Shown here in pieces: positions 26,331 to 34,410 of a stretch of 56,620 nucleotides of DNA (positions within the stretch are counted from its first letter, which is position 1; the number at the start of each line of letters is the position of its first letter). The stretch comes from Variovorax sp. MHTC-1. Its GTDB lineage: Bacteria; Pseudomonadota; Gammaproteobacteria; Burkholderiales; Burkholderiaceae_C. The DNA lies in the NCBI RefSeq assembly GCF_003984645.1, contig NZ_RWKI01000023.1, positions 1 through 56,620 of the forward strand, in the 5' to 3' direction. Position numbers and translations under genes: made by a program. The notes below the pieces were generated by a model. That model ran no database searches and was not told the DNA's origin. It was given only the letters and a program-made list of their open reading frames with translations.

Positions 26331-27919
26331 GCGGGCGCGAGCTTTCGATCGGCCGGCGCCGGCGGCGTCCATTCGTACAGCCAGGTTTCGCTCAAGGCCT
26401 GGCCGTCGGCACGCAGGAAGAGCCGCAGCGTGACCGGCCCGCTGCGCGGCGGCGGCACCGCGTCGAAGGTGGCGCGGACGCCGTTCACCGATGCGAGCGG
26501 GCGTGTCGACTTGAGCTCGATACTCCCGCTCGACGCGGTGATGACGGGCTCGACCGTCGTCGTCTTCGGGTCGATCCGCGCCAGCTGGCCGCCTGCGAAG
26601 TCGACCACGAAGCGCCAGGACCAGTGCCGCCGCTTGCGCCCGACCGTGCCGCCGATGCCGGTGCGCGTGGCCACGCAGGTGGCGAGCGCCGGGCGCACCG
26701 GCGCGGTGGCGCCCCAGTAGAGGCGATAGCCGTACAGCAGCTCCTGCCCGCGCTTCGGCTTCTGCGCCGGGTTCCAGAAGGCCACGATGTTGTCGAAGGT
26801 CTCGTCCATCGTCGGTATCTCAGCCAGCTGGATCGCGCCTTCGCCCCAGGCGGCCTTGGGCTGGACCCAGAGCGAAGGGCGCTTCTCGTAGAAGGCGCCG
26901 TCGTCCTGGTAGTGATCGAAGTTGCGGTCGCGCTGCATCAGGCCGAAGCCCTTGGGGTCCTTGTCGACGAAGGAGCTGAAGCGCAGCGTGGCCGGGTTCG
27001 CGAGCGGGCGCCAGATCCATTCGCCGTTGCCGCTGTGCATCGCCAAACCGTCGGAGTCGTGGATCTCGGGACGCCAGTCGCGCGCCATGCGGCGGTCGTT
27101 CTCGCCGACCTGGAACATGCTCGTGCAGGCGGCGATGCCGAGGCGCTCGATCTGCCTGCGTGGGTAGAGCGCGGCATCGACGTCCATCATCAGCAGCTCG
27201 CCCGGCATGATCGCGAAGCGGTAGGCGCCAGTGATGCTGGGCGAGTCCAGCATTGCGTAGACCACCACCGTGTTTGCACCCGGCGCCGGCCGCTCGAACC
27301 AGAAGTCGGTGAAGTCCGGAAACTCCTCGTCGCGGCCCAGCGCCGTGTCGACTGCGAGGCCGCGTGCCGACAGGCCGTACTGTCTCTCGGCGCCCACCGC
27401 GCGGAAGTAGCTGGCACCGAGGAAGGCGGCGACATCCCTGTCGAAGTCGGGTGCGACGTGGATGCGAAAACCGGCGAAGCCGAGGTCGCGCGGCTGCCGC
27501 GCGCCGTCGAGGCCGCTTCGGCCGTAGTCGAACATCGCAGGGTCGTAGGCCAGCTCCTGCGCCTGGCCGCCGGCGAGCTCGAACATGCGCACCGGCCGCT
27601 TGAAGAACAGCCCCAGATGAAACAGGCGAATCCGGAAGCGCAGCCTGTCGTCGGCCCACAGCGCATGGTCGGGCATGAAGCGGATGGCTTGGTACTGGTC
27701 CCAGTCGAGCGCCGCGACATCGCGGGGCAGCGCCCTGCCGTGCGGCCGATAGGGCCGGTGAGCGAGTTCGCGCGCCACGCCCTTGAGCCAGGCGTAATCG
27801 AATTTTCCGGGGCTGCCCAGCGGCTGGGGTCCGGCTGCCCAGGCTGCGGGTGCCACCGCAAGGCTCGTGCAGCCTGTGCTTGCGACCGCGCCGGCAGCGA
27901 GAAAGCTTCTTCTTCGCAT
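26327..27919 (-). CDS. opgD: Periplasmic glucan biosynthesis protein, OpgD/MdoG family
   Basis: Family making or modifying osmoregulated periplasmic glucans, 530 aa. The N-terminus MRRRSFLAAGAVASTGC has a twin-arginine motif, as in E. coli OpgD, followed by a hydrophobic stretch and AWA-AGP as a possible cleavage site. A Cys at position 17 also makes a lipoprotein signal conceivable. Family segments include FDYAWLKGVARELA, FGLMQRDRNFDHYQD and LFFKRPVRMFELAGG. The frame is open far upstream, but this ATG gives the correct signal peptide. It is coupled to the MFS gene downstream. OpgG cannot be fully excluded; the Tat motif favours OpgD. Confidence 0.85.
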   Translation of the reverse strand: MRRRSFLAAGAVASTGCTSLAVAPAAWAAGPQPLGSPGKFDYAWLKGVARELAHRPYRPHGRALPRDVAALDWDQYQAIRFMPDHALWADDRLRFRIRLFHLGLFFKRPVRMFELAGGQAQELAYDPAMFDYGRSGLDGARQPRDLGFAGFRIHVAPDFDRDVAAFLGASYFRAVGAERQYGLSARGLAVDTALGRDEEFPDFTDFWFERPAPGANTVVVYAMLDSPSITGAYRFAIMPGELLMMDVDAALYPRRQIERLGIAACTSMFQVGENDRRMARDWRPEIHDSDGLAMHSGNGEWIWRPLANPATLRFSSFVDKDPKGFGLMQRDRNFDHYQDDGAFYEKRPSLWVQPKAAWGEGAIQLAEIPTMDETFDNIVAFWNPAQKPKRGQELLYGYRLYWGATAPVRPALATCVATRTGIGGTVGRKRRHWSWRFVVDFAGGQLARIDPKTTTVEPVITASSGSIELKSTRPLASVNGVRATFDAVPPPRSGPVTLRLFLRADGQALSETWLYEWTPPAPADRKLAPA

Positions 27920-27999
27920 GGCGCAGTCTAGGCAGCGCCGCGGCCGCGGTTCGTCGGACGAGCGCCTGTTCGGAGGGGCTTCGGGCCTGTTGACGGCCC

Positions 28000-28830
28000 C
28001 TACATCGCCCAGATGCGCGGCGGCGTACCCGTCATCTGCCAGAGCTCGGCACGCCATGCCTTCCATACCTGCCGCAGCAGCTGCATGGCCGGCTCGACCA
28101 CCGGCGCGAGCGCGCGCAGCACGATGATTTCGGCATGCGGGCTGGTCGCACCGGCGCTCTCGCGCAGGCCGTGCGCATCGATCAGGGCACGCGCGGCTTC
28201 GAGCGCCGCTTCGCGCCGCGCACGCGCGATCGGCGAGCCGGCGACGAAGAAGATCGAGGCCAGGCAGCGGTGGCCCGCCAGGCCGATCGGGCTCTGCAGC
28301 AGGCGCCGGTCGGATGCATCGATTCGCCCGCGCTCCAGCCACACGTCCGGCACCTCGATGTGCTGCTGCAGGCTGCCGAGCTCGAAGGGCTTGCCGGCGT
28401 TGGGCAGGCCCAGCGCCGTCACGTCCCAGCCGATCAGCTCGGCGCCTTCGGCAACGCGCAGGGTCAGCCGGTTCTCGGCGCGGCAGCCGCTATAGCAGAT
28501 CGCTTCGAGCGGCAGCCATTCGAGCCGCGCGCCGGCCTCGAGCGCGAGCTCGGTGCGCTGCAACGAGAGCTCGCCCTCGGAGCGGTAGAAGCGCGTGGCG
28601 CCCGGCGTGGTGATGAGCCCGTGGCTGCCCGCCGCGGCGCGCACCGCGATGTCTAGCGTGTCGCCGCCCACCAGCCCGCCGGGCGGATGCACCAGGACGT
28701 TGTGGCAGACCGCGTCGCCTTCGGGGTAGAGGCTTTGCAGGATGCGCAGCGGGCCTTCATGGCGAAAGCGTGCGACGCTGCGCTGATGTTCTAGGTTGTA
28801 GGCGAGGGCTAGTCGCGCGTGCCATGGCAT
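28000..28830 (-). CDS. ureD: Urease accessory protein UreD (UreH)
   Basis: Chaperone that binds apo-urease and, with UreF and UreG, inserts the nickel centre; 276 aa, normal for the family. Hallmarks are LQSLYPEGDAVCHNVLVHPP, GGLVGGDTLDI, LITTPGATRFYRS and LEWLPLEAICYSGC. No ureABC, ureE, ureF or ureG is present in this window, and the gene is on the strand opposite to urtABCDE, whose last gene ends about 4 kb away. The close upstream neighbour is slyX (30 bp), which may share its transcript. Confidence 0.93.
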   Translation of the reverse strand: MPWHARLALAYNLEHQRSVARFRHEGPLRILQSLYPEGDAVCHNVLVHPPGGLVGGDTLDIAVRAAAGSHGLITTPGATRFYRSEGELSLQRTELALEAGARLEWLPLEAICYSGCRAENRLTLRVAEGAELIGWDVTALGLPNAGKPFELGSLQQHIEVPDVWLERGRIDASDRRLLQSPIGLAGHRCLASIFFVAGSPIARARREAALEAARALIDAHGLRESAGATSPHAEIIVLRALAPVVEPAMQLLRQVWKAWRAELWQMTGTPPRIWAM

Positions 28831-28860
28831 GGGCGTAGGGGTCCGGATCGGGCTGTGGCT

Positions 28861-29079
28861 TCAGTAGTGGGGCGGCAGCTCGTCGCGCGGATTGCGCGTC
28901 GCGCCGGCTCCGGAATCAGGACTCTGCTGCCGAAGCTGCGTGACCTGAAGGATCAGGCTGTCGATCTGCTGCTGTTGCCTGTAGAGGGTCAGGTTCAACT
29001 GGTCCAGCAGGTCTTCGGTGAAACTGGCCTTGATCTCCAGCTCGTTCAGGCGGTGTTCTGCGTCTTGTAGGGTTTCCAT
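28861..29079 (-). CDS. slyX: SlyX family protein
   Basis: Small coiled-coil protein, 72 aa. It starts METLQDAEHRLNELEIKASF and has heptad-like Leu/Ile spacing through residue 50 (LLDQLNLTLYRQQQQIDSLI). It ends with the family's conserved RDELPPHY. Function is unknown despite broad conservation. The reading frame is open further upstream, but this ATG matches the family N-terminus. The deaminase gene upstream (29118) and ureD downstream are on the same strand. Confidence 0.9.
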   Translation of the reverse strand: METLQDAEHRLNELEIKASFTEDLLDQLNLTLYRQQQQIDSLILQVTQLRQQSPDSGAGATRNPRDELPPHY

Positions 29080-29117
29080 GCCGCTATTGGACAGGAGTTC
29101 GATGGCGTCCTGGTCGC

Positions 29118-29630
29118 TCAGTCCTTCCACGCCCCCACATGCGCCGCGGCCGCTTCGTCGACCAGTGCCGGCCCGATGCATTCGATCGCATGCGGCGAGG
29201 CGCGGAACACGTCGCGGCATGAGAGCTCGGCATCGCGCTGGTCGGCATGTTCGCCGCGGAACACGCGCAGCCGCTCGGCGTCGAGGCCGAACACCACGCG
29301 GCCGATGTTCGACCAGAAGATCGCGCCGGCGCACATCACGCAGGGCTCGGCCGACGAATAGAGCGTGGCGCCGGCCAGCTCTTCGCGCGACAGCCCGCGT
29401 TCGCCGAGCGCGCGCACGGCGTTGGTTTCGGCATGGCCGGTGACGTCGCCGGTCTCGGCCGTGTTGCAGTAGGCCTCGGCCAGCACCTCGCCGGCGGCCG
29501 ACACCACCACCGCGCCGAAAGGCCGGTTGCCGCGGCGGCGCGCCGCATGCGACCAGACGATGGCCTTGCGCAGGTAGCGGCCGTCTTGCTCGTCGAGTTC
29601 AGTCTCGTTGGGGAGGGAGAGAGGGCTCAT
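29118..29630 (-). CDS. Nucleoside/nucleobase deaminase (CDA fold), cassette 1
   Basis: Zinc-dependent deaminase of the cytidine deaminase-like superfamily, 170 aa. Zinc ligands and catalytic Glu are His66-Ala-Glu68 (GHAETNAV) and Cys97/Cys100 in EPCVMCAGAI. This resembles guanine deaminase- or TadA-like small-molecule deaminases; the substrate is undetermined. Its ATG overlaps the stop of the binding-protein gene as ATGA, so uptake and deamination are translationally coupled. A homologous deaminase at 42056-42553 is likewise linked to an NMT1-type importer. Confidence 0.87.
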   Translation of the reverse strand: MSPLSLPNETELDEQDGRYLRKAIVWSHAARRRGNRPFGAVVVSAAGEVLAEAYCNTAETGDVTGHAETNAVRALGERGLSREELAGATLYSSAEPCVMCAGAIFWSNIGRVVFGLDAERLRVFRGEHADQRDAELSCRDVFRASPHAIECIGPALVDEAAAAHVGAWKD

Positions 29631-30655
29631 GCCTTGATGGTACGTTCCCCGCGCGCCGGCAGCATCGAGCCGTTGAAGATCGCGTCGGCCGAGGGTTTGC
29701 GCTTCAGCCCGAAGACCTCGGCCACCTCGTCGACCTGCTGTTCCAGCGTGAGCTTGCGGATGTCCCCCAGCCCGTGCGATGCGACGTCCGCGGCCCCGAC
29801 GTACTGCGCCGTGATCGCCCAGCGCTCGCGCTCGACCTTGTCATCGAGAATGGGCTCGCGCTGCCGCATCGCCGCGATGCTCGGACCCGGGTTGGCAAAG
29901 GTCTCGACGATCGCGCGGTTGGTGGCACGCAGAAAGGCCGCCACGACTTTCGGGTTCTGCGCAATCAGGTTGCTGCTCGCCAGGATGGCGTTGCCGTAGA
30001 GGCTGACGCCTGCATCGGCGTACTTCAGCACCGAGAGCTCCTCGGGCTTCATCCGCGCGAAGAGCGAGACCGCGGAATCGTGGAAGTAGGTCGCGGCATC
30101 GACGTCGCCACGCACCATGACGTTGTCGCGCGCGCTGAAGTCGGTCGTCTGCCATTGGAAGGCATCGCCCTGCATGCCTTGCTTGCGCGCCACCATCGGC
30201 CAGGCGCGGCGCGTGGACTCCACCGCCGCGGCCGCGACCTTCTTGCCTTGCAGGCTCCTGAAGTCGCCGTTGATGCCGCGGTCCTTGCGGCCGATGATCA
30301 CGAACGGTGCACGGTTGTAGTACTGATAGACCGCCTGCACCACGGGCGTGCCCGGATTCTGTGCATTGAACTCGATCAGCGAGCTGATGTCGCCCAGCCC
30401 CACCTGGTACACGCCGCTTGCAACGCGCGTGATCGAGGCCACCGAGCCGGCGCCGGTGTCGATCGCCACGTCCAGCCCTTCGTCCCTGTAGTAGCCCTTG
30501 CTCTCGGCCAGGAAGAAGGGCGCGGTCTGGCCGTTGATGCGGAAGTCGAGAGTGAACTTCAGCGGCGTGGGCTTGCCGCCCTGCGCGAAGATGGCGGGCG
30601 CCGCGAGCGCGGTTGCAGCTGCGGCGGTGGATGCAATGAAGGAACGGCGTTGCAT
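29627..30655 (-). CDS. NMT1/THI5-like ABC transporter substrate-binding protein, cassette 1
   Basis: Periplasmic binding protein, 342 aa, with signal peptide MQRRSFIASTAAAATALAAP...IFA-Q. Family features are LKFTLDFRINGQTAPFFLAESKGYY, GAGSVASITRVASGVYQVGLGDISS, and YGNAILASSNLIAQNPKVVAAF. This class binds pyrimidine-type, sulfonate or similar ligands. No permease or ATPase gene is adjacent. The same overall layout and the C-terminal DAIFNGSMLP recur in the paralogue at 44301-45332 (DAIWNGSMLP). AGGAG sits just before the ATG. It is divergent from the Rieske oxygenase gene across a long palindrome. Confidence 0.87.
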   Translation of the reverse strand: MQRRSFIASTAAAATALAAPAIFAQGGKPTPLKFTLDFRINGQTAPFFLAESKGYYRDEGLDVAIDTGAGSVASITRVASGVYQVGLGDISSLIEFNAQNPGTPVVQAVYQYYNRAPFVIIGRKDRGINGDFRSLQGKKVAAAAVESTRRAWPMVARKQGMQGDAFQWQTTDFSARDNVMVRGDVDAATYFHDSAVSLFARMKPEELSVLKYADAGVSLYGNAILASSNLIAQNPKVVAAFLRATNRAIVETFANPGPSIAAMRQREPILDDKVERERWAITAQYVGAADVASHGLGDIRKLTLEQQVDEVAEVFGLKRKPSADAIFNGSMLPARGERTIKA

Positions 30656-30714
30656 GGAATCTTCTCCTGGAGATCGCGGGGCTTGAACACCCGGCCAGGG
30701 CGGCCGGGAACTCC

Positions 30715-30885
30715 AAGAGCAATTTCCGGGCGGGCGCACGGCATTCGTGCGTGCGCTGCTGAACGCTTCTACTCTTGCCGGTGTTCATGCAGGACGCATG
30801 CCAAGCCGGCAGGCCCGCAAATTGCAAAGCGAACACGCAGAGTAGAAGCGTTCAGCCTCGGCGCCCGAGGCGGGAAATTGCTCTT
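30715..30885. promoter_or_regulatory. Interrupted ~171-bp palindrome in a divergent promoter region
   Basis: Three pairs of inverted arms are nested around one centre. They are AAGAGCAATTTCC (30715-30727) with its exact complement at 30873-30885; GCTGAACGCTTCTACTCT (30758-30775) with its exact complement at 30839-30856; and GTGTTC (30781-30786) with GAACAC (30831-30836). The region lies between the binding-protein start (30655) and the Rieske oxygenase start (30923), so each gene has an almost mirror-image leader. It probably holds paired promoters and operator sites for one regulator. Confidence 0.8.
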
Positions 30886-30922
30886 TCACGTTGGTCCTCA
30901 CGCAACCGAAGGAGTCGCTCTC

Positions 30923-31999
30923 ATGCTCGTCACGCAGCAACCCGTTTTCCGCAAGTTCTGGCATGCCGTCATGCCGCTGGCCGATCTGCAACGGGGGCCC
31001 AGGCCCTTCACGCTGCTGGGCGAGAACATCGTTCTTTTTCTCGATGCCGACGGGCAACCCGCTGCCTTGCGAGACCGCTGCTGCCACCGCACCGCCCGGT
31101 TGTCGAAAGGGTGGTGCGTCGACGCCGGAGGCAAGGCCTGCGCGCAGGGCGCCATCCAGTGCGGCTACCACGGCTGGACCTACGACCGCAGCGGCCAGGT
31201 GATCCGCATTCCGCAGTACGAAGCCGATCGCAAGATCTCGCCCGAATACCGGACCACGGCCTACCACTGCAGCGCGCGCTACGGCTATGCCTGGGTCGCG
31301 CTGGAAGATCCCATCGCGGAGATCCCGCACGTTCCCGAGTTCGACGATCCGAGCTACCGCACCATCTTCCAGTTCCACGACGAGTGGCAGACCAGCCCGA
31401 TGCGCGCGCTCGAGAACTCCTTCGACAACTCGCACTTCAGCTTCGTGCACCGCGCCACCTTCGGCGTGGCCGCGAGTCCGAAGCCGAGCAGGTACGAGCT
31501 GGTCGAGAACGAGAGCGGCTTTCATGCCGAGACCCTGATCGAGGCGATCAATCCGCCCAGGTTCCACGCCATCAGTGGCGTCGCCGACCCGATCACCACG
31601 CGCCATATGCGCAACGCCTACTTCGTGCCCTTCTCGCGCCGGCTCGACATCGAATACCCCTCGGGCATCCGCCACATCATCATCAACTGCTTCACGCCCA
31701 TCGACGACGGCCGCATGCAGCTGTGCCAATGGCTGTTCCGCAACGACACCGAGGCCGACTGCGCGGCGCAGATGCTGATCGACTTCGACGCCGAGATCAC
31801 GCGCGAGGACAAGGACGTCCTCGAATCGACCGACCCCGATGCGCTGGTCGACACGCGCCGGCGCGGCGTCGAGTATTCGATGGAGTCCGACCGGCCCGGC
31901 ATGCTGATCCGCAAGCACCTGATGCAGCTGCTGGCGAAGCACGGCGAATCGGAGGTGCACCGCGGGACGCCGGTGGTGCCTCTCACTCGGGCGGCCTGA
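30923..31999 (+). CDS. Rieske non-heme iron oxygenase, alpha subunit (VanA/PaO-like)
   Basis: Oxygenase component hydroxylating or O/N-demethylating an aromatic or cyclic acid; 358 aa. The [2Fe-2S] ligands are Cys53-x-His55 and Cys80-x-x-His83 (CGYHGWTY). The mononuclear iron region is ENSFDNSHFSFVH, with Asp168 as electron bridge and His171/His176 as ligands. AAGGAG lies about 9 nt before the ATG; the frame upstream is open but includes the promoter palindrome. No ferredoxin or reductase gene is seen nearby, so electrons must come from elsewhere. It heads the putative catabolic gene set at 30.9-37.9 kb. Confidence 0.9.
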   Translation: MLVTQQPVFRKFWHAVMPLADLQRGPRPFTLLGENIVLFLDADGQPAALRDRCCHRTARLSKGWCVDAGGKACAQGAIQCGYHGWTYDRSGQVIRIPQYEADRKISPEYRTTAYHCSARYGYAWVALEDPIAEIPHVPEFDDPSYRTIFQFHDEWQTSPMRALENSFDNSHFSFVHRATFGVAASPKPSRYELVENESGFHAETLIEAINPPRFHAISGVADPITTRHMRNAYFVPFSRRLDIEYPSGIRHIIINCFTPIDDGRMQLCQWLFRNDTEADCAAQMLIDFDAEITREDKDVLESTDPDALVDTRRRGVEYSMESDRPGMLIRKHLMQLLAKHGESEVHRGTPVVPLTRAA

Positions 32000-32130
32000 G
32001 GCCGGGGCGTCGGTCGGTTGATTTTTTCTCAAGCCAAGGCGCCGCAGAACTCGTTTGTCGGCGAGCGCCGGAAGGACAACCATAGCTCCATCCCGATGCC
32101 ATCTCCGCGGCGTCGGTCACAAGGAGACCT

Positions 32131-32493
32131 ATGTACACCGCCCTCTTCCCGCTGTGGAGCCCTGACCCCGATCCCAGCCTGCTTGCATCGCGCGCCGTCG
32201 ATTCCGGCGAACTGATTTTTCCTGCACTGCCGGATGCCTCGCCGCTGGCAGTACGTCATGCGCCGGTCGCGCTGCCCTCGATCGGCGAGGTCTACAGCTT
32301 CACCGTCATCCACCCCGGCGCCAAGAGCGGGCTGGCGCCGTACGCGCTCGGCTACGTGGACCTGCCGGGTCCCGTGCGCATCTTCGGCCGGCTGCAGGGC
32401 AGGGCACGCCCGGCCATCGGGGAGCGCTATCGCGCCGTGCCGGACGAGCAGTTCGGCTACGTGTTCGAGGCGGTCGAAGGAGCCTCGGCATGA
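32131..32493 (+). CDS. DUF35 OB-fold protein lacking the zinc ribbon
   Basis: Small acyl-CoA-associated OB-fold protein, 120 aa. The core VYSFTVIHPGAKSGLAPYALGYVDL with VRIFGRLQG matches DUF35 proteins, which pair with thiolase-like enzymes in steroid and CoA-ester catabolism. The N-terminal rubredoxin-like CxxC...CxxC ribbon usual in the family is gone: the equivalent stretch (ASRAVDSGELIFPALPDASP) has no cysteine. Start supported by AAGGAG 7 nt upstream. Its stop overlaps the thiolase start (ATGA), supporting a physical partnership. Confidence 0.82.
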   Translation: MYTALFPLWSPDPDPSLLASRAVDSGELIFPALPDASPLAVRHAPVALPSIGEVYSFTVIHPGAKSGLAPYALGYVDLPGPVRIFGRLQGRARPAIGERYRAVPDEQFGYVFEAVEGASA

Positions 32494-33635
32494 AAAACAT
32501 CTTCGTCACCGGCGGCGCCATGACGCCCTTCGGCCGCCACGCCGGCGTGCTCGCGCCCGAGCTTGCGCAGCGGGCCATCCTGGAGGCCATGAACGACGCG
32601 GGCGTCGAGGCGCGCGACATCCAGGCCATCTACTGCGCCAACGTGCTCGGCGGCATGATCCTGGGCCAGCTCATCGTCCGCGACCTCGGCTTCGGCGGGA
32701 TTCCGGTCTACAACGTCGAGAACGCCTGCGCCAGCGGCGCCACGGCGGTGCATCTGGCGCGGCACGCGATGATGGCCGAGCAGTACGACACGGTGCTGGT
32801 GTTCGGCATCGAGCAGCTCACCGCGCTCGGCGGCGGCACCATCCCGCTGCAGCGCAACGACCACAAGACCGAGCTCTACGCGAAGGCGGGCATGGTGCTG
32901 CCGGCCGTGTATGCGATGCGCGGCACGCGCTTCCTGCACGAACGGTCTGCCACGCCGGCCGATCTGGCGGCCGTCGCGGTGAAGAACCGCCGCCACGGTT
33001 CGCTGAACGAATACGCCCAGCAGCGCACCGAGGCCACCGTCGAGGAGGTGCTGGCCTCGCGCATGATCGCCGACCCGCTGACGCTGCTGCAGTGCTGCCC
33101 TTCGCAGGTCGACGGCGCGGCCGCCGTGGTGCTGCGCACGCGCCGTCCGGCGCAGGGAAGGGCCGTGAAGCTGCTGTCCTCCGTGGTGGTGTCGGGCATT
33201 CGCGAACGGGCCGACGACGACATCCTCGATGCCGAGATCACCGCACGCGCGGCACGCCAGGCCTACGAGCAAGCCGACCTCGGCCCGCAGGATCTCGACG
33301 TGGTGGAGCTGCACGACGCCTTCACCATCGCCGAACTGCTGTACTACGAGGCCTTGGGTCTCGCGCCGCGCGGAGAGGCTGTCGCCTTGCTGCAATCCGG
33401 CGCCACGCGATTGGGTGGCCGGGTGCCGGTGAACCCCAGCGGCGGGCTGCTTGCCAAGGGCCACCCCCTCGGCGCCACTGGCGTCGCGCAGATGGTCGAG
33501 CTGATGTGGCAGCTGCAAGGCCGCGCCGGTGCGCGCCAGGTCGAGGGCGCGAAGGTCGGCCTGACCCAATGCACCGGCGGCGGCATTGCCGGCGTCGACC
33601 ATGCAGCGTCCTCCGTCCACCTGCTGGGAGTGTGA
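32490..33635 (+). CDS. Thiolase family protein (SCP2-thiolase/acetyl-CoA acetyltransferase type)
   Basis: Cleaves or condenses beta-ketoacyl-CoA; 381 aa. The nucleophile is Cys80 in ENACASGATAV. GHPLGATG carries the conserved histidine and TQCTGGG the second catalytic cysteine. The pairing with a DUF35 gene is typical of SCP2-type thiolases that act on bulky acyl-CoAs. Start overlaps the DUF35 stop as ATGA. The dehydrogenase gene begins 1 nt after its stop. It would carry out the final thiolytic step of the proposed pathway. Confidence 0.9.
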   Translation: MKNIFVTGGAMTPFGRHAGVLAPELAQRAILEAMNDAGVEARDIQAIYCANVLGGMILGQLIVRDLGFGGIPVYNVENACASGATAVHLARHAMMAEQYDTVLVFGIEQLTALGGGTIPLQRNDHKTELYAKAGMVLPAVYAMRGTRFLHERSATPADLAAVAVKNRRHGSLNEYAQQRTEATVEEVLASRMIADPLTLLQCCPSQVDGAAAVVLRTRRPAQGRAVKLLSSVVVSGIRERADDDILDAEITARAARQAYEQADLGPQDLDVVELHDAFTIAELLYYEALGLAPRGEAVALLQSGATRLGGRVPVNPSGGLLAKGHPLGATGVAQMVELMWQLQGRAGARQVEGAKVGLTQCTGGGIAGVDHAASSVHLLGV

Positions 33636-33636
33636 G

Positions 33637-34401
33637 ATGAGCGAAAGCAGATTCAACCCCGAACACGTGGCCGTGGTCACCGGCGCCGCCCGCGGCATCG
33701 GCCTCGGCATCGCGACGCGGCTCTCCGCACAAGGCCTCAGCGTCGCCTTGCTCGACCGCGATGGTGCGGCACTCGACGCTGCGGTAACCGTCTTGCAACA
33801 GAACGGGCGAAAGGCCATGGGCGTTGCGGTGGACCTGACCGACTCCAAGGCCGTCGATGCGGCCTTCGACAGGATTCTCGCCAGCGCCGGCCGCGTCGAC
33901 TTCCTCGTCAACAACGCGGGCGCGGTGCGCGACACGCGCTTCCTGAAGATGACCGACGAGGACTGGGACGTCGTCATCGACTCCAACCTGCGCTCGCAGT
34001 TCGTCTGCTGCCGCGCAGCGCTGCCCGGCATGGTGGAGCGCGGCTTCGGCCGCATCGTCAACCTCTCCTCGCGCGCCTGGCTCGGCGGCTTCGGCCAGGC
34101 CAACTACTCGGCGGCCAAGGGCGGCGTGGTGAGCCTGACGCGCAGCCTGGCGATCGAGTTCGCCGCCAAGGGCGTGACCGTCAACGCGGTAGCGCCCGGC
34201 ATCGTCGACACGCCGCTGTTCCGCAACTTCGCGCCGGAGGTGCAGGCGCGGCTCAAGGATTCGGTGCCGGTGCGGCGCATCGGCACGGCGGACGACATCG
34301 CGCTGGCGGTCGAGTTCTTCCTCGATCCGGCGGCGTCCTATGTGACCGGCCAGACCCTTTACGTCTGCGGCGGCCGCAGCCTGTCATCGCCCAGCGTCTA
34401 G
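33637..34401 (+). CDS. SDR family oxidoreductase (FabG-like)
   Basis: Classical short-chain dehydrogenase, 254 aa. The dinucleotide motif is TGAARGIG at residues 15-22, NNAG follows beta-4, catalytic Ser is in VNLSSRAW, and Tyr157 with Lys161 lie in YSAAK. It likely oxidises a 3-hydroxyacyl-CoA or related alcohol in the same pathway as its neighbours. The ATG at 33637 overlaps no gene and follows the thiolase stop by 1 nt; the ORF could be extended upstream within thiolase but the family length fits this start. Confidence 0.88.
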   Translation: MSESRFNPEHVAVVTGAARGIGLGIATRLSAQGLSVALLDRDGAALDAAVTVLQQNGRKAMGVAVDLTDSKAVDAAFDRILASAGRVDFLVNNAGAVRDTRFLKMTDEDWDVVIDSNLRSQFVCCRAALPGMVERGFGRIVNLSSRAWLGGFGQANYSAAKGGVVSLTRSLAIEFAAKGVTVNAVAPGIVDTPLFRNFAPEVQARLKDSVPVRRIGTADDIALAVEFFLDPAASYVTGQTLYVCGGRSLSSPSV

Positions 34402-34410
34402 GAGCACCGC

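Noticed and set aside
29774..31999. 741-codon plus-strand frame ending in the Rieske oxygenase
   Set aside because: Only the part from 30923 is a protein family member. The upstream part is antisense to the binding-protein gene and runs through the promoter palindrome.
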